64,000 bases of DNA. It comes from an uncultured Saprospiraceae bacterium. GTDB lineage: Bacteria > Bacteroidota > Bacteroidia > Chitinophagales > Saprospiraceae. A program made the translations under genes and the position numbers. Where the stretch lies: assembly GCA_937928405.1 (NCBI GenBank), contig CALFWZ010000092.1:1-64000 (forward strand), read 5' to 3'. The notes below the pieces were generated by a model. That model saw nothing but the letters and a program-made list of their open reading frames with translations. It searched no databases and was not told where the DNA came from. Of the stretch, positions 26,535-37,100 are shown in pieces; position 1 is the stretch's first letter, and each line of letters begins with the position of its first letter.

Positions 26535-27341
26535 ATGATGAAAGACAAAAATATAGTCGTATTATTCTCCTTTTTCTTGGGCATGTTTGGAGCACACCGG
26601 TTTTATCTTGGACAGACCAAACTAGGCATATTATATTGTGTACTCTCACTGGTAGGAATCTCTGTGATATTACAAATCATTGATTTTTTTACCTTCCTTT
26701 TTATGGATAGAAAGATTTTTGATTTAAAATATAATTCCAAATACGTTGACCTACATCGACGCGAAGATTTGGATGAGATGGATGAATACGAGTATAATCG
26801 CCAACGTAATCGCCGTTCCCGAGCCTATCAAGCGGATGATTTTCGCAAGACGACATCCCCACCCCGTCATCGTAGACCTACTGCTCAAAAACCAGATTAT
26901 AATAAAATGAATCCCTACAAGGCCAGTGGTATTCAGCGGTATAAAGCCTATGAGTATGAAGAGGCAATTGAGGATTTTTTAAAAGTATTAGAAACCGAAC
27001 CCAACGATATTTCAGTGCATTTTAATCTTGCCTGTGCTAATTCTTTATTAGAACAAAAGGACGAAGCATACTTTCACCTAAATCGAGCCATTGAATTGGG
27101 ATTTAAGGACTATCACCGTATCCGTAATCACGATGCCCTCGCCTATCTACGCTTACAACCGGAATACGAAGCCCTGGAAAGCCGTGTGATGAATCCCCGA
27201 AAAGCAAGTTCTAAAAAGAATGATTTATTGGCCAATCCACCAGATTTATTAGAACAAATCAAACAACTGGGTGCTTTACGAGAACGTGGACTACTAACTG
27301 AGGAAGAATTTGCCGCTCAAAAAAAGAAATTGCTCGGATAG
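26535..27341 (+). CDS. TM2-domain protein with TPR and SHOCT regions
   Basis: The 268-residue protein starts with a TM2 domain: two membrane helices around GMFGAHRFYLGQTKLG (residues 18-33). An Arg-rich linker (RQRNRRSR) follows, then a TPR-like helical region (YEYEEAIEDFLKVLETEPND, about 133-215) and a C-terminal SHOCT motif (LRERGLLTEEEFAAQKKKLLG). It has two tandem ATGs. The next gene is a paralogue: both share the TPR and SHOCT parts, with the same NxACA, HDALAYLR and LLEQ(I/L)K blocks, but differ in the membrane part. The function is unknown; SHOCT motifs often mediate oligomerisation. Confidence 0.8.
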   Translation: MMKDKNIVVLFSFFLGMFGAHRFYLGQTKLGILYCVLSLVGISVILQIIDFFTFLFMDRKIFDLKYNSKYVDLHRREDLDEMDEYEYNRQRNRRSRAYQADDFRKTTSPPRHRRPTAQKPDYNKMNPYKASGIQRYKAYEYEEAIEDFLKVLETEPNDISVHFNLACANSLLEQKDEAYFHLNRAIELGFKDYHRIRNHDALAYLRLQPEYEALESRVMNPRKASSKKNDLLANPPDLLEQIKQLGALRERGLLTEEEFAAQKKKLLG

Positions 27342-27391
27342 TCGTATATTTGTTGGAGCTTTAGAGCAGCTTTTATGCACAAATTTATGAA

Positions 27392-28105
27392 ATGAAAGAC
27401 ATTAACCCAGGTACTCTATTTTTTCTCTTTATTATTCTTTCAGCCTTCGGTTTGCCCGTACCTCTGATGATTTTTGCTTTTGTCGCTTTTGTTATCTTCA
27501 AATCGGCAACGAATAATCAACCACCAAACGGTAATGGTCCCCGAAATCCACGAGATAACCGCCGCCGCGAGCGAGACTATAACCGCCGTGGACGACAGCC
27601 GGAATATCAGCGCCCCGCTCGTCGTGATTACGAACGTCCTGCCAGCCGACCGACTCCTAAGCCTAAAAGCAATCCTTTTAAAAATAGTGGAATAGAAAAA
27701 TATAAAGACTATGATTACGAAGGATCTATTGAGGATTTCAACAAAGCCCTCCAAATAAATCCAAAAGATATTGCTGTTCATTTTAATTTAGCCTGTGCTT
27801 ATTCGTTGACCGAACAAAAAGAAAAGGCTTTTGAGCATTTGGACAAAGCCACCGCGCTGGGATTTACGGATTTTGGAAAAATAAAAACCCACGATGCTTT
27901 AGCTTACCTACGAATTCAAGATGAATTTGAAGAATTTGAAAAAAATAAATACCGACTAGGCCAAAAGGCTAAAGAAAATAAGCCTGGAAATATATTGGAA
28001 AGCCAAAACCTCTTAGAACAACTTAAAAAATTAGCAGAACTAAGAGAGCAAGGCCTTTTAACTGAGGAAGAATTCAGCTTGCAAAAAAAGAGATTACTTG
28101 GCTAA
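27392..28105 (+). CDS. Membrane-anchored TPR/SHOCT protein, paralogue of upstream gene
   Basis: The 237-residue protein has one N-terminal membrane segment (residues 9-40), an Arg/Pro-rich linker (RRRERDYNRRGRQPEYQRPARR) that is likely disordered, a TPR-like region (YDYEGSIEDFNKALQINPKD) and a C-terminal SHOCT motif (LREQGLLTEEEFSLQKKRLLG). It is clearly related to the preceding gene from about residue 90 onward, which points to a tandem duplication with a changed membrane anchor. The spacing of 50 bp suggests one operon. A small GATTGGG/CCCAATC hairpin lies downstream near 28149-28175. Confidence 0.75.
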   Translation: MKDINPGTLFFLFIILSAFGLPVPLMIFAFVAFVIFKSATNNQPPNGNGPRNPRDNRRRERDYNRRGRQPEYQRPARRDYERPASRPTPKPKSNPFKNSGIEKYKDYDYEGSIEDFNKALQINPKDIAVHFNLACAYSLTEQKEKAFEHLDKATALGFTDFGKIKTHDALAYLRIQDEFEEFEKNKYRLGQKAKENKPGNILESQNLLEQLKKLAELREQGLLTEEEFSLQKKRLLG

Positions 28106-28385
28106 ATTTATCCACTCTATATACACTTCAAAGTTAGCATCCACTTTAGATTGGGTAAAAATTTAGGCCCAATCAAAAAATAATATCAATTTCTCTTTAC
28201 AATTATCAACTTTAAGTGCACTTTTGGTACTAGAGAAAAGATATTGTTCCTCAACCTCGATTTCTAACTGTCAAACACGTTACTTTTTTCTTGAAAATTG
28301 GCGTTGAGTCCAACAGTCGTGCTTTTTTCTCGTTAATCTTGTATGAAACGTTTAATTACAAAAATTTAACCCAAAATCTTTTAGC

Positions 28386-29045
28386 GTGATTGCCAATAAT
28401 CTTTTATCACAGACCATCGTCCCCCTTAGAACTTCGGATACCGGGGAAGACGCGCTCAGCGTGATGAGTGATTTTTACGTCAAACACCTGCCCATTGTCA
28501 ATAATACAGAACTACTCGGATTAATCTCTGAAGATGATATCCTAGATCATGACGTCGAAGAAGCCGTTGGTTCTTACAAATTATCGATCAATCGACCCTA
28601 TGTCAAAAGCAGTGACCACCTTTATGAGGTATTGCGGTTGGTCAGCGATTATCAATTAACTACTATTCCGGTTGTAAATAATGAAAAAGAATATCTGGGA
28701 TTAATTTCTCAAGAAGATCTACTACGATTTTTTGCTAGTATTGGTTCTTTTAAAGAGCCCGGTAGTATCATCGTCTTAGAGATGGGAAAAAGAGATTATT
28801 CTCTAGCACAACTGGCAAGAATCGTCGAGTCTGAAAACTCAGTGATCCTGAGTAGTTTTATTACTTCAACCATCGATTCTACCTTAATTGATGTAACACT
28901 GAAAATTAATCGACCAGAAATTCAACGGATTATAGCTTCCTTCGAACGATTTGATTTGCAGGTCAAAGCGTCTTTTCAGGAAGCCGCCTATTTCGACAGC
29001 TTGCGAGATCGCTACGATTCCCTCATGTCTTACTTAAATGTCTGA
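28386..29045 (+). CDS. CBS-domain protein
   Basis: The 219-residue cytoplasmic protein has two CBS domains (about residues 8-62 and 70-125; motifs HLPIVNNTELLGLISEDDIL and TIPVVNNEKEYLGLISQEDLL). A C-terminal ACT-like region follows (about 130-200). Paired CBS domains bind adenosyl ligands and regulate attached or partner proteins. The start is GTG at 28386. Its last bases overlap the start of the Omp85-type gene, which in turn overlaps nadK, so the three form one operon. The 280 bp upstream hold no gene. Confidence 0.8.
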   Translation: MIANNLLSQTIVPLRTSDTGEDALSVMSDFYVKHLPIVNNTELLGLISEDDILDHDVEEAVGSYKLSINRPYVKSSDHLYEVLRLVSDYQLTTIPVVNNEKEYLGLISQEDLLRFFASIGSFKEPGSIIVLEMGKRDYSLAQLARIVESENSVILSSFITSTIDSTLIDVTLKINRPEIQRIIASFERFDLQVKASFQEAAYFDSLRDRYDSLMSYLNV

Positions 29046-30462
29046 TCCACGTTTCTCCTCCCTTCTGCGCCTTTTAATCTGGATTTCTCTCCTTTTTACG
29101 GTTAGTACTTTGTTTGGTCAACGTGATTCTATTACCGTTTCCGAAATTATTTTGGATGGGAATCGAAAAACAAAACGCCAAACGATTCTGCGAGAAATGG
29201 ATCTCAAAGAGGGAGATATTATTGCAGTAAATGACCTATCGACTATTCTTGAAACGAATCGATTACAATTATTAAATACAGGGTTATTTATTTTAGTAAA
29301 AATAAATGTGAAGGAATGGAATGAAGATATTGGAAATATAAAAGTCGCCATAGATTTTCAAGAAAATTGGTTTTTTTATCCTGCCCCAATTTTTGAATTA
29401 GCAGATCGAAATTTTAATGTTTGGTGGGTAGAACAAAACCGATCGCTACAAAGAGTCAACTATGGAATGCGATTTTACCACATCAATTTGACGGGGAGAA
29501 GAGACCGGTTAAAAACGGTTATCCAATTCGGATTTACTCGAAAATATGAAGTAAGTTATACGCTACCCACTCTTGGAGGCAATCCTAATTTAGGAATTAT
29601 AGGAGAAGCTTTTTTTGCCGAAAATAAGGATATTGGGTATAAAACAGTCGGAAATCGGCTGCTTTTCCAACGTTTTGAAGATAAGGTTTTGCTACGCCGT
29701 TTTCGGATTGGTGGTGGACTATCCTACCGCAAAGGCATCTTTCAATACCATACGGCGAAGATCAATTTTCACCAAAATACCATTGATGATTATGTGATTC
29801 AAGCATTGAATGATAAGTATTTCCTCAACGGAGATACACGACAACGACTTTTCTATTTTTCTTATAATTATACGTTTGATAATCGAGATTTTAAACCTTA
29901 TCCAAGGAAAGGACAAATGCTAAGCGTGAGTTTTGAGAAAGAAGGTTTCGGTATTTTTAATGATCGAAATGGCATGTATTTAACAACGTCCTACGCGAAA
30001 TATTTTCCTTTTACTGAAAGGATTAGCCTGGAAGCCATTGCCAAAACTCGGGTTGCGCTCATACGAGGAGAACAACCCTATAATAATTACTGGGCGATGG
30101 GTTACGAAGAAGATTTTTTGCGAGGATATGAATTTTACGTGATTGACGGATTAGACTATTTTTATTTAAAATCTAGCTTGCGTTTTCAAGTTTTTAATAA
30201 AGAAATTAATTGGGGAAATCTGATGCTTATACCGCAGTTTCGGGTAATGCCTTTTCAGGTTTATCTAAGTCTCAATAATGATGTGGGAATTGCCAATGAT
30301 ACGCAGTTTACGCAGTATAATTCTTTAGGAAATCGTTGGTTGTGGGGAGGAGGACCGGGATTAGATTTCGTGTTTTATAATGATAAAATTATTCAGTTTC
30401 AGTACAGTGTAAATCATTTAGGAGAAAATGCCCTATTTTTACACTACCAATTCAATTTCTAA
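29038..30462 (+). CDS. Omp85/BamA-TamA-like outer membrane protein with one POTRA domain
   Basis: The 474-residue protein has an N-terminal signal segment (LRLLIWISLLFTVSTLFG), a single POTRA-like domain (about residues 30-110; VSEIILDGNRKTKRQTILREM) and a beta-barrel ending in an aromatic residue (LFLHYQFNF), as expected for outer membrane insertion. BamA has five POTRA domains and about 800 residues, so this is a short member of the surface-antigen family and not BamA itself. Its role could be in outer membrane assembly or secretion. It overlaps the CBS gene at its start and nadK at its end. Confidence 0.82.
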   Translation: MSDPRFSSLLRLLIWISLLFTVSTLFGQRDSITVSEIILDGNRKTKRQTILREMDLKEGDIIAVNDLSTILETNRLQLLNTGLFILVKINVKEWNEDIGNIKVAIDFQENWFFYPAPIFELADRNFNVWWVEQNRSLQRVNYGMRFYHINLTGRRDRLKTVIQFGFTRKYEVSYTLPTLGGNPNLGIIGEAFFAENKDIGYKTVGNRLLFQRFEDKVLLRRFRIGGGLSYRKGIFQYHTAKINFHQNTIDDYVIQALNDKYFLNGDTRQRLFYFSYNYTFDNRDFKPYPRKGQMLSVSFEKEGFGIFNDRNGMYLTTSYAKYFPFTERISLEAIAKTRVALIRGEQPYNNYWAMGYEEDFLRGYEFYVIDGLDYFYLKSSLRFQVFNKEINWGNLMLIPQFRVMPFQVYLSLNNDVGIANDTQFTQYNSLGNRWLWGGGPGLDFVFYNDKIIQFQYSVNHLGENALFLHYQFNF

Positions 30463-31343
30463 TGCAAATAGTCGTTTTCAGTAAGCAATTAAAAGATAAA
30501 GATATTCCTGCGGTCCAGGAGTTCTTTGACATTCTCTACGAAGAGGGTATCAATGCTTATGTGAACGAGCCATTTTTATCCAAAGTAAGAGAAAAACTGA
30601 CCCTTCAACAAGATCTCGGCAAATTTGAAGGATACATAGATTTTCGGATGCGTAAATTTGATTACGTGATCACCCTTGGCGGAGACGGAACGATCCTAAA
30701 CGCCATCACAGAAATTAGAGACAGTAAGGTGCCTATTCTTGGCATCAATTTGGGACGGTTGGGTTTTTTAGCGGATATTGAAAAAACGCAAATCCGAGCT
30801 GCTATAAAGTTGCTGCAAAAAGGAATGTATAAAATTGATGAGCGCCAGTTACTTTATCTAGAATCCAACATGCCGCTACACGGCGAAATTCCCTTTGCAC
30901 TGAACGATTGTACCCTTTTAAAGCGGGATACCTCATCGATGATTACGATCCATGCTTATGTCAACGGAGCGTATCTCAATTCTTACTGGGCAGATGGTAT
31001 AATTATTTCCACTCCGACCGGTTCTACTGGCTACTCGCTGAGTTGTGGAGGGCCCATCATTTTTCCGGGATCTGGTAATTTTATTATTACGCCAGTAGCG
31101 CCTCACAATCTAAATGTTCGGCCCATTGTAATTCCAGATACCTCCGTTATTTCCTTTGAAGTAGAAGGTAGAACGGATAATTTTCTATGTACGATGGATT
31201 CGCGCTTTGAGACGGTCACCTCAGATCATCAGCTCGCGGTTCGCAAATGCGATTTTACGATCAACCTCATTCAGCTACAAGACCAAAGTTTCTTAAAAAC
31301 GATTAGAGGAAAACTTGCCTGGGGAGTGGACAATCGGAACTAA
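30462..31343 (+). CDS. nadK: NAD kinase
   Basis: NadK phosphorylates NAD+ to NADP+. The 293-residue protein has the GGDGT motif (TLGGDGTILNAI, near residue 73), the ALNDCTLL segment at the NE/D position, and the glycine-rich STPTGSTGYSLSCGGPI near residue 178. All are diagnostic of the family, and the length is normal. Its ATG overlaps the stop of the Omp85-type gene, in an operon with the CBS protein. After the gene there is a 173-bp spacer with a degenerate CTGCGTTTCTGCGTCTTT repeat. Confidence 0.96.
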   Translation: MQIVVFSKQLKDKDIPAVQEFFDILYEEGINAYVNEPFLSKVREKLTLQQDLGKFEGYIDFRMRKFDYVITLGGDGTILNAITEIRDSKVPILGINLGRLGFLADIEKTQIRAAIKLLQKGMYKIDERQLLYLESNMPLHGEIPFALNDCTLLKRDTSSMITIHAYVNGAYLNSYWADGIIISTPTGSTGYSLSCGGPIIFPGSGNFIITPVAPHNLNVRPIVIPDTSVISFEVEGRTDNFLCTMDSRFETVTSDHQLAVRKCDFTINLIQLQDQSFLKTIRGKLAWGVDNRN

Positions 31344-31516
31344 AGACCACAACATTAAAGCGCTTTTCTATCGAATTGTTAGCCTTTTATCTTTCTGACA
31401 CTTATTTTTACAGCGAGGGAATCAACCTTTACGATAAAAGATTTACACGATAAAAATCTCTGCGTTTCTGCGTCTTTACGAGAAACAGAACTTGCAGATA
31501 TCAAAAACACCAATTA

Positions 31517-32272
31517 ATGATCATCACCCTTCATCACGAGGATCAGGCCTTCCAAGCTGACCTTTCCAAACCCCTTGATATTTCGATTCCCCTTTTGCCG
31601 GGCAACCGCGGAGTAAACTGTTTTTATGCGCCATCGGTGGAGATTACTCCAGTTGTTGCGGGAGATTTTATAGGGGATACCAAAAAGGGAGGTCTAGTCA
31701 ATTTCAAGAATGTTAAGTTCAATCCACATGGAAATGGAACTCATACGGAATGCGTCGGACATATTGCAACCAAAAAATATTCGATTAATGCATCTTTGAA
31801 GAAATTTCATTATCTTGCTAGAGTAATTAGTATTCCCCCTGAAACGGCTAAAAATGGAGATCAGGTAATAACCTACCGTCAGATAAAGCAGTTAAAAAAG
31901 CTGATCACGACGGAAGCACTAATTATCCGAACGCTACCGAATACGCTTGCCAAAAAGCAGAAAAAATATTCCGGTAGCAATCCACCCTATATACACCATA
32001 AAGCGATTCGCTTTTTAGTAGAATCAGGTGTACAGCATTTATTAATTGATCTGCCATCCGTAGATCGAGAAGAAGACGACGGAAAACTGCTAGCACACAA
32101 AGCTTTCTGGCAATATCCGTCATCGGTTCGTAAAAATGCCACCATCACGGAGTTAATATACGTTCCGAATAAAATCAAAGACGGTTTATTTTTGTTAATG
32201 CTTGGAATAGCCCCATTTGATTTGGATGCTACTCCCTCAAAACCACAACTTTACAAATTAAATACACTGTAA
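31517..32272 (+). CDS. Cyclase-family metal-dependent hydrolase
   Basis: The 251-residue protein belongs to the cyclase / kynurenine formamidase-like family. The metal motif appears as NPHGNGTHTECVGH near residues 74-87, close to the usual HxGTHxDxPxH but with Glu-Cys in place of Asp-x-Pro, and a second block is LLIDLPSVDREEDDGKLLAHKAFW near 177-200. The family includes amide hydrolases such as kynurenine formamidase. No tryptophan-catabolism gene is adjacent, so the substrate is open. It appears monocistronic. Confidence 0.82.
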   Translation: MIITLHHEDQAFQADLSKPLDISIPLLPGNRGVNCFYAPSVEITPVVAGDFIGDTKKGGLVNFKNVKFNPHGNGTHTECVGHIATKKYSINASLKKFHYLARVISIPPETAKNGDQVITYRQIKQLKKLITTEALIIRTLPNTLAKKQKKYSGSNPPYIHHKAIRFLVESGVQHLLIDLPSVDREEDDGKLLAHKAFWQYPSSVRKNATITELIYVPNKIKDGLFLLMLGIAPFDLDATPSKPQLYKLNTL

Positions 32273-32287
32273 TCTAGGTAAATTGAT

Positions 32288-32397
32288 ATTTTGAGCTATG
32301 AATTTTTTTTCTAATCGAGGAACGCCCGGACCCTAATAGCCTTAGCTATTAAGGGGAGGACGAGACGAAGAGTAGGATAAAAAAGCATGATCAAAAT
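32288..32397. repeat. Structured 110-bp element with terminal inverted repeats and GC-rich core
   Basis: The ends ATTTTGAGCTATGAATTTTTT (from 32288) and AAAAAAGCATGATCAAAAT (32379-32397) are imperfect inverted repeats. Inside lies an unusually GC-rich stretch (AACGCCCGGACCC and GGGGAGGACGAGACG) with a central hairpin CCCTAATAGC/GCTATTAAGGG at 32331-32354. No open frame spans it. It could be a small RNA, a terminator-like structure or a miniature repeat; no second copy was seen in this window. Confidence 0.45.
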
Positions 32398-32445
32398 TTT
32401 AAGTAATTTAGGTTACCGTGTATTGTAGGCTACTTAGAAGCCTTC

Positions 32446-33186
32446 ATGACAGGAAAACGATACATTACGAATTTTACAAATTTATCTGAAATGCGACAGA
32501 CAGAAGATTCATTTTACCATTCCAGCGTTTATCAGGAATTTAAAGGAATTGAACAAAGCGAGTTTCGTAATATTGTACGGTTTTTTGAATCCCGTACAGA
32601 TGAGATTGTACACCTAGAATTCAACGAATATTTCGAACTATTACTGACCTATGCCGAAGCCTTATTTGAAATCGGTACCTATCATAGTTTTCTTGTCGTA
32701 GCAGATCAGGCGATCGCCATCACCATCGAACAAAATATCAAATACTATCACGGAGAGGATGTCTTTTTTAATATTTTATTTAAAAAAGCGGCTGCCCACT
32801 ACAACTTGATGGAATATGATAAAGCAAGCCATATTCTACAAGAATTAATCAAGATGGATAGTGGAAATGAACTTACGATTCGCTTCCTAAAAAAATGTGG
32901 CCGACAAGAAAAACCGGGTTACCTCAAATCTACTCGTGCGGTCAGCGTCTTTTTATTCTTATTGACTGCTGGTATTATTGCTTTAGAACTTTGTCTAGTA
33001 AGACCTTTTTTTACTGCTTATATTGACTTGATAGAACTAGTGAGAAATATCCTCTTTGGAGCAGGTTGGATCATATTAATTGTGGGAGATCTGTTCTTCC
33101 GATGGCGCGTAAATAATCGGGTGAATAAATTCGTTAGTTCTGTTAAAAAGAAGAAGAAAGAAAAACGGGTAAAAGAAATGGCCTAA
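32446..33186 (+). CDS. TPR-like protein with two C-terminal membrane helices, function unknown
   Basis: The 246-residue protein has a helical N-terminal region with TPR-like spacing (FELLLTYAEALFEIGTYHSFLVVADQAI and AAAHYNLMEYDKASHILQEL, about residues 60-150). Two transmembrane segments follow (about 168-190 and 200-225), then a basic tail (VKKKKKEKRVKEMA). It is probably an inner-membrane protein with its TPR part in the cytoplasm. I do not recognise a named family. It stands alone, converging with a lipoprotein gene 11 bp downstream. Confidence 0.7.
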   Translation: MTGKRYITNFTNLSEMRQTEDSFYHSSVYQEFKGIEQSEFRNIVRFFESRTDEIVHLEFNEYFELLLTYAEALFEIGTYHSFLVVADQAIAITIEQNIKYYHGEDVFFNILFKKAAAHYNLMEYDKASHILQELIKMDSGNELTIRFLKKCGRQEKPGYLKSTRAVSVFLFLLTAGIIALELCLVRPFFTAYIDLIELVRNILFGAGWIILIVGDLFFRWRVNNRVNKFVSSVKKKKKEKRVKEMA

Positions 33187-33197
33187 TGACCGATTCC

Positions 33198-33935
33198 TTA
33201 ACGGAAACCCATCGTACCTCTAAAGCGCCTTTCCAATTCTGTCATGGCAAAAGTATCGACGAGTTCATAGCTTAGCACAAAATTATCGTCTACCTTTTTT
33301 TCGTAATAAATTAATCCTAGACCTTTGGCGTAAACTTCCTTCCCGTTGTATTGTTTTTCCCAGTGCCCATTGTTAAAATCATCGACCAACTCTTTTAATT
33401 CAAAGACTACGCAATCGTATTTTTTGCCTTTAAAATTATAAGTTGTTTTTCCTTGATAGCGTCTATTTTTAATGACGGTAGTACTAATTTCGGGTTCTTT
33501 TTGATAAATCCATTTAAGATGTGTGAGGAAGACGCCACCAGAGTCTCTTACTTCAAAAGGAAAGGCGGTCGCACCTTTTATTTCTGCCGGAATCTGTGTT
33601 TGAAAACCCAGAGAATCTACCCCATATAGAAAATAATCTTTGATGGCAGAACCGTTGACGAGAATCTCTTCCGTTGTAAATTGTCGGACGATAAAATTAT
33701 GATCGTAATAATTAGCGGTAAGGTAATCCATCGAATCGGTATAAATACTTCTGAAATACCAATATTCTTCGGGAAGTGTATCTGTCATCGTAGGTTGATA
33801 CTCATAAACTACTCCCCGTTCTAAAGCGTTTAGAGGATAATAATAGTTGCCAATATCATGGACTTTATTTGAACCACAACTCCACTGAAAACCTATCATA
33901 AACAGTATTAGCAAAAAAGAGAACAAAAGTCGCAT
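33198..33935 (-). CDS. Putative lipoprotein, function unknown
   Basis: The 245-residue protein has a lipoprotein signal: a basic start, a hydrophobic stretch and the lipobox-like FQWSC at about residues 16-20. The mature part is beta-rich with many aromatic residues (YYYPLNALERGVVYEYQP, KQYNGKEVYAKGLGLIYYEKKVDD), which suggests a small barrel or an LolA/lipocalin-like fold, though I cannot assign it. It is transcribed away from secA and shares a 182-bp spacer with it. Confidence 0.7.
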   Translation of the reverse strand: MRLLFSFLLILFMIGFQWSCGSNKVHDIGNYYYPLNALERGVVYEYQPTMTDTLPEEYWYFRSIYTDSMDYLTANYYDHNFIVRQFTTEEILVNGSAIKDYFLYGVDSLGFQTQIPAEIKGATAFPFEVRDSGGVFLTHLKWIYQKEPEISTTVIKNRRYQGKTTYNFKGKKYDCVVFELKELVDDFNNGHWEKQYNGKEVYAKGLGLIYYEKKVDDNFVLSYELVDTFAMTELERRFRGTMGFR

Positions 33936-34117
33936 GGTGATTTTTTAAGTATAAAACGTTAGAACTGAAAATAAAACAACTATTCTGGCAGTGAAATCAA
34001 GAATAAAATGCCAAAATGGCGCATAAAAATAACAATTATCGTAATGGTATGAAATATGACCTATAGACGCCATACAATTGCTTATCTTTACACCTTCACA
34101 TTTTAGAAGAAAAAATT

Positions 34118-37100
34118 ATGTTTAAATCCATCACAAAATTGGTTGGTAAAATATTCGGAACCAAGTACGAGAAAGACGTGGCAAACTATACGCCTATTGT
34201 CGATGAAATCAACGGACTAGTCGAATCTTACCAAAGTCTTAGTCACGACGAACTCCGTAATAAAACCTTGGTTTTTCGGGAACGTATCGCCGAGCACCTC
34301 AAAGGAATCGATGAGGATATTAAAAATGCCGAGGCGGAAGCACGTAATACGGAAGATATTCATGCTAAAGAAGCATTATTCAAAGAAATAGATAAGTTCA
34401 AAGAAGAGCGCGATAAACACCTAGAAGTCATTCTCAAAGAGATACTCCCAGAAGCATTCGCCGTAGTAAAAGAAACGGCTCGTCGATTTAGCGAAAATGA
34501 AACACTAGTGGTATCTGTTACCGATCATGACCGTGAAATGGCTGCTTCTAAAAATTATATCCAGATTGATGGTGATAAAGCCACTTGGAAAAATCGTTGG
34601 ATGGCTGCCGGAGGAGAAATCGTCTGGAATATGGTCCACTATGATGTACAGCTTATTGGTGGAATGGTTCTGCACGACGGAAAAGTAGCGGAGATGGCTA
34701 CCGGTGAAGGTAAAACATTAGTGGCAACGCTACCCGCTTACCTTAATGGCCTTAGCGGTCAAGGCGTACATGTGATTACCGTCAATAATTATCTAGCCCT
34801 TCGAGATAGCGAATGGATTGGACCTATCTTCGAATTTTTATACCTGACGGTTGATTGTATTGATAAATACCGTCCGCATTCTCCCCAACGAGTGGCTGCC
34901 TACAAAGCGGATATTACTTACGGGACAAATAACGAATTCGGATTTGATTATTTGAGAGATAATATGGTGCAATCTGCTGGCGAGCGCGTACAGGGCAAGC
35001 ACCACTTCTCGATGATTGATGAGGTGGATTCTGTGTTGATTGATGATGCTCGAACGCCATTAATTATCTCTGGTCCCGTTCCAAAAGGAACAGAAGAGCA
35101 GGAATATGAAGTGTTGAAACCAAGAGTAGAAAAATTAATCAATGCCCAGAAACAACTGGCAACAAAATATCTAGCGGAGGCTAAATCCTTAATCAAGGAT
35201 AATATTACGGGTGTCGAAGAAGGGGAGGCAGGAATGGCTTTGCTACGTGCTCACCGTGCCATGCCTAAATATCGACCTTTAATCAAGTTTTTGAGTGGAG
35301 AAGGAAATAAGGTATTACTCCAAAAAGCAGAAAATCACTACATGCAGGAGCAATCCAAAAATATGCATTTGGTGGACGAACCCTTGTTATATACGATTAT
35401 AGAAAAAACTAGAAGTGTTGATCTGACAGAAAAAGGGGCAGAGGCACTCGCTCGAGGTGGAGAAGATCCAGACTTTTTTGTAATGCCCGATATGGCAACG
35501 GAACTCATGATGATCGATAGTGATGAGGAAATGAGTGACGAAGAAAAAAACGAATCGCGGACTGAATTAATTAGCGACTTTTCAGCTAAATCAAAAAGAC
35601 TACACAGTATTAACCAGTTGCTGAAAGCATATAGTTTGTTTGAAAAAGACGAAGAATATGTCGTGATGGATGGACAAGTGAAAATTGTCGATGAGCAAAC
35701 GGGACGTATGATGGAAGGTCGACGATATTCTGACGGATTACATCAGGCTTTGGAAGCCAAAGAAAATGTAAAGATTGGAGAAATTACCCAAACGTACGCT
35801 ACTGTAACACTCCAGAATTATTTCCGGATGTATCACAAACTCGCAGGAATGACGGGTACAGCCGAGACAGAAGCTGGTGAACTCTGGGAAATCTATAAAT
35901 TAGATGTAGTGGTGATTCCAACCAATCGTCCGATTGTCAGAGATGACCGAGAGGATTTAGTTTTTAAAACTGGCCGAGAAAAGTACAACGCAGTTATTGA
36001 CGAGATCGTTAAAATGACTGATGCCGGACGCCCCGTATTGGTAGGTACCACCTCGGTAGATATTTCTGAAAAATTGAGTCGAATGTTGAGTATGCGAGGC
36101 CTTGACCATAATGTACTGAATGCGAAGCAACATCAGCGAGAAGCCGATATCGTAGCGGAAGCGGGTAAGCCAGGTAAGGTAACCATTGCCACCAATATGG
36201 CGGGTCGTGGTACGGATATCAAACTTTCTGACGAAGTAAAGAATGCCGGTGGTCTAGGTATTATCGGTACCGAACGGCACGATTCCCGACGAGTAGATCG
36301 GCAGTTACGAGGACGTTCTGGACGACAAGGAGATCCTGGTAGTTCACAGTTTTATGTATCGCTAGAAGATAATTTAATGCGATTGTTCCAATCGGAAAAA
36401 ATTGCGAAACTGATGGATAAAATGGGACATCAGGACGGAGAAGTTATCCAACATTCTATGGTGACCAAATCTATTGAGCGGGCACAAACCAAAGTAGAAG
36501 AAAATAACTTCGGAATTCGTAAGCGTCTTTTGGAATATGATGATGTAATGAATATTCAGCGAGAAGCGATTTATACCAAAAGAAATAATGCCTTATCAGG
36601 CGATCGTTTAGCAGTGGATATCAATACGATGCTTACTTCTTTGACAGAAAGTCTCATTGTCTCACACCGCCAAAATGGATCTTATGCAACTTTCCGAGAA
36701 GCTTCATTGAAATATGCAGGTATTGATCCAGTAATTACAGAAGATGAATTTAACGATGGCAACGAAGACCATTTAATTGATCGTTTTGAAGCGCAGTTTT
36801 TAAATTTCTACGAAGAAAAAAATCAGCGGATTGCAGATTATGTGATGCCATTCATCAGAGATGTTCACGAAAATAAGAGTAATCAATATAAGAGAGTTTC
36901 TATTCCTTACGCTACTGGCTTAACCAAAGGAATGAATGTGTCAGCTGATATTGAAGATGCGATTGCTTCTGACGGAAAGTCTATTGCTAGAGATATTGAA
37001 AAAGCCATCGCGCTATCTGTTATTGATGAGGAGTGGAAAGAACACTTGCGGTCAATGGATGAACTCAAAGAGTCGGTGCAAGCTGCTTCGTTTGAGCAAA

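Noticed and set aside
34083-34090. TATCTTTA as a -7 promoter element for secA
   Set aside because: The last base deviates and there is no TTTG at the needed distance upstream.
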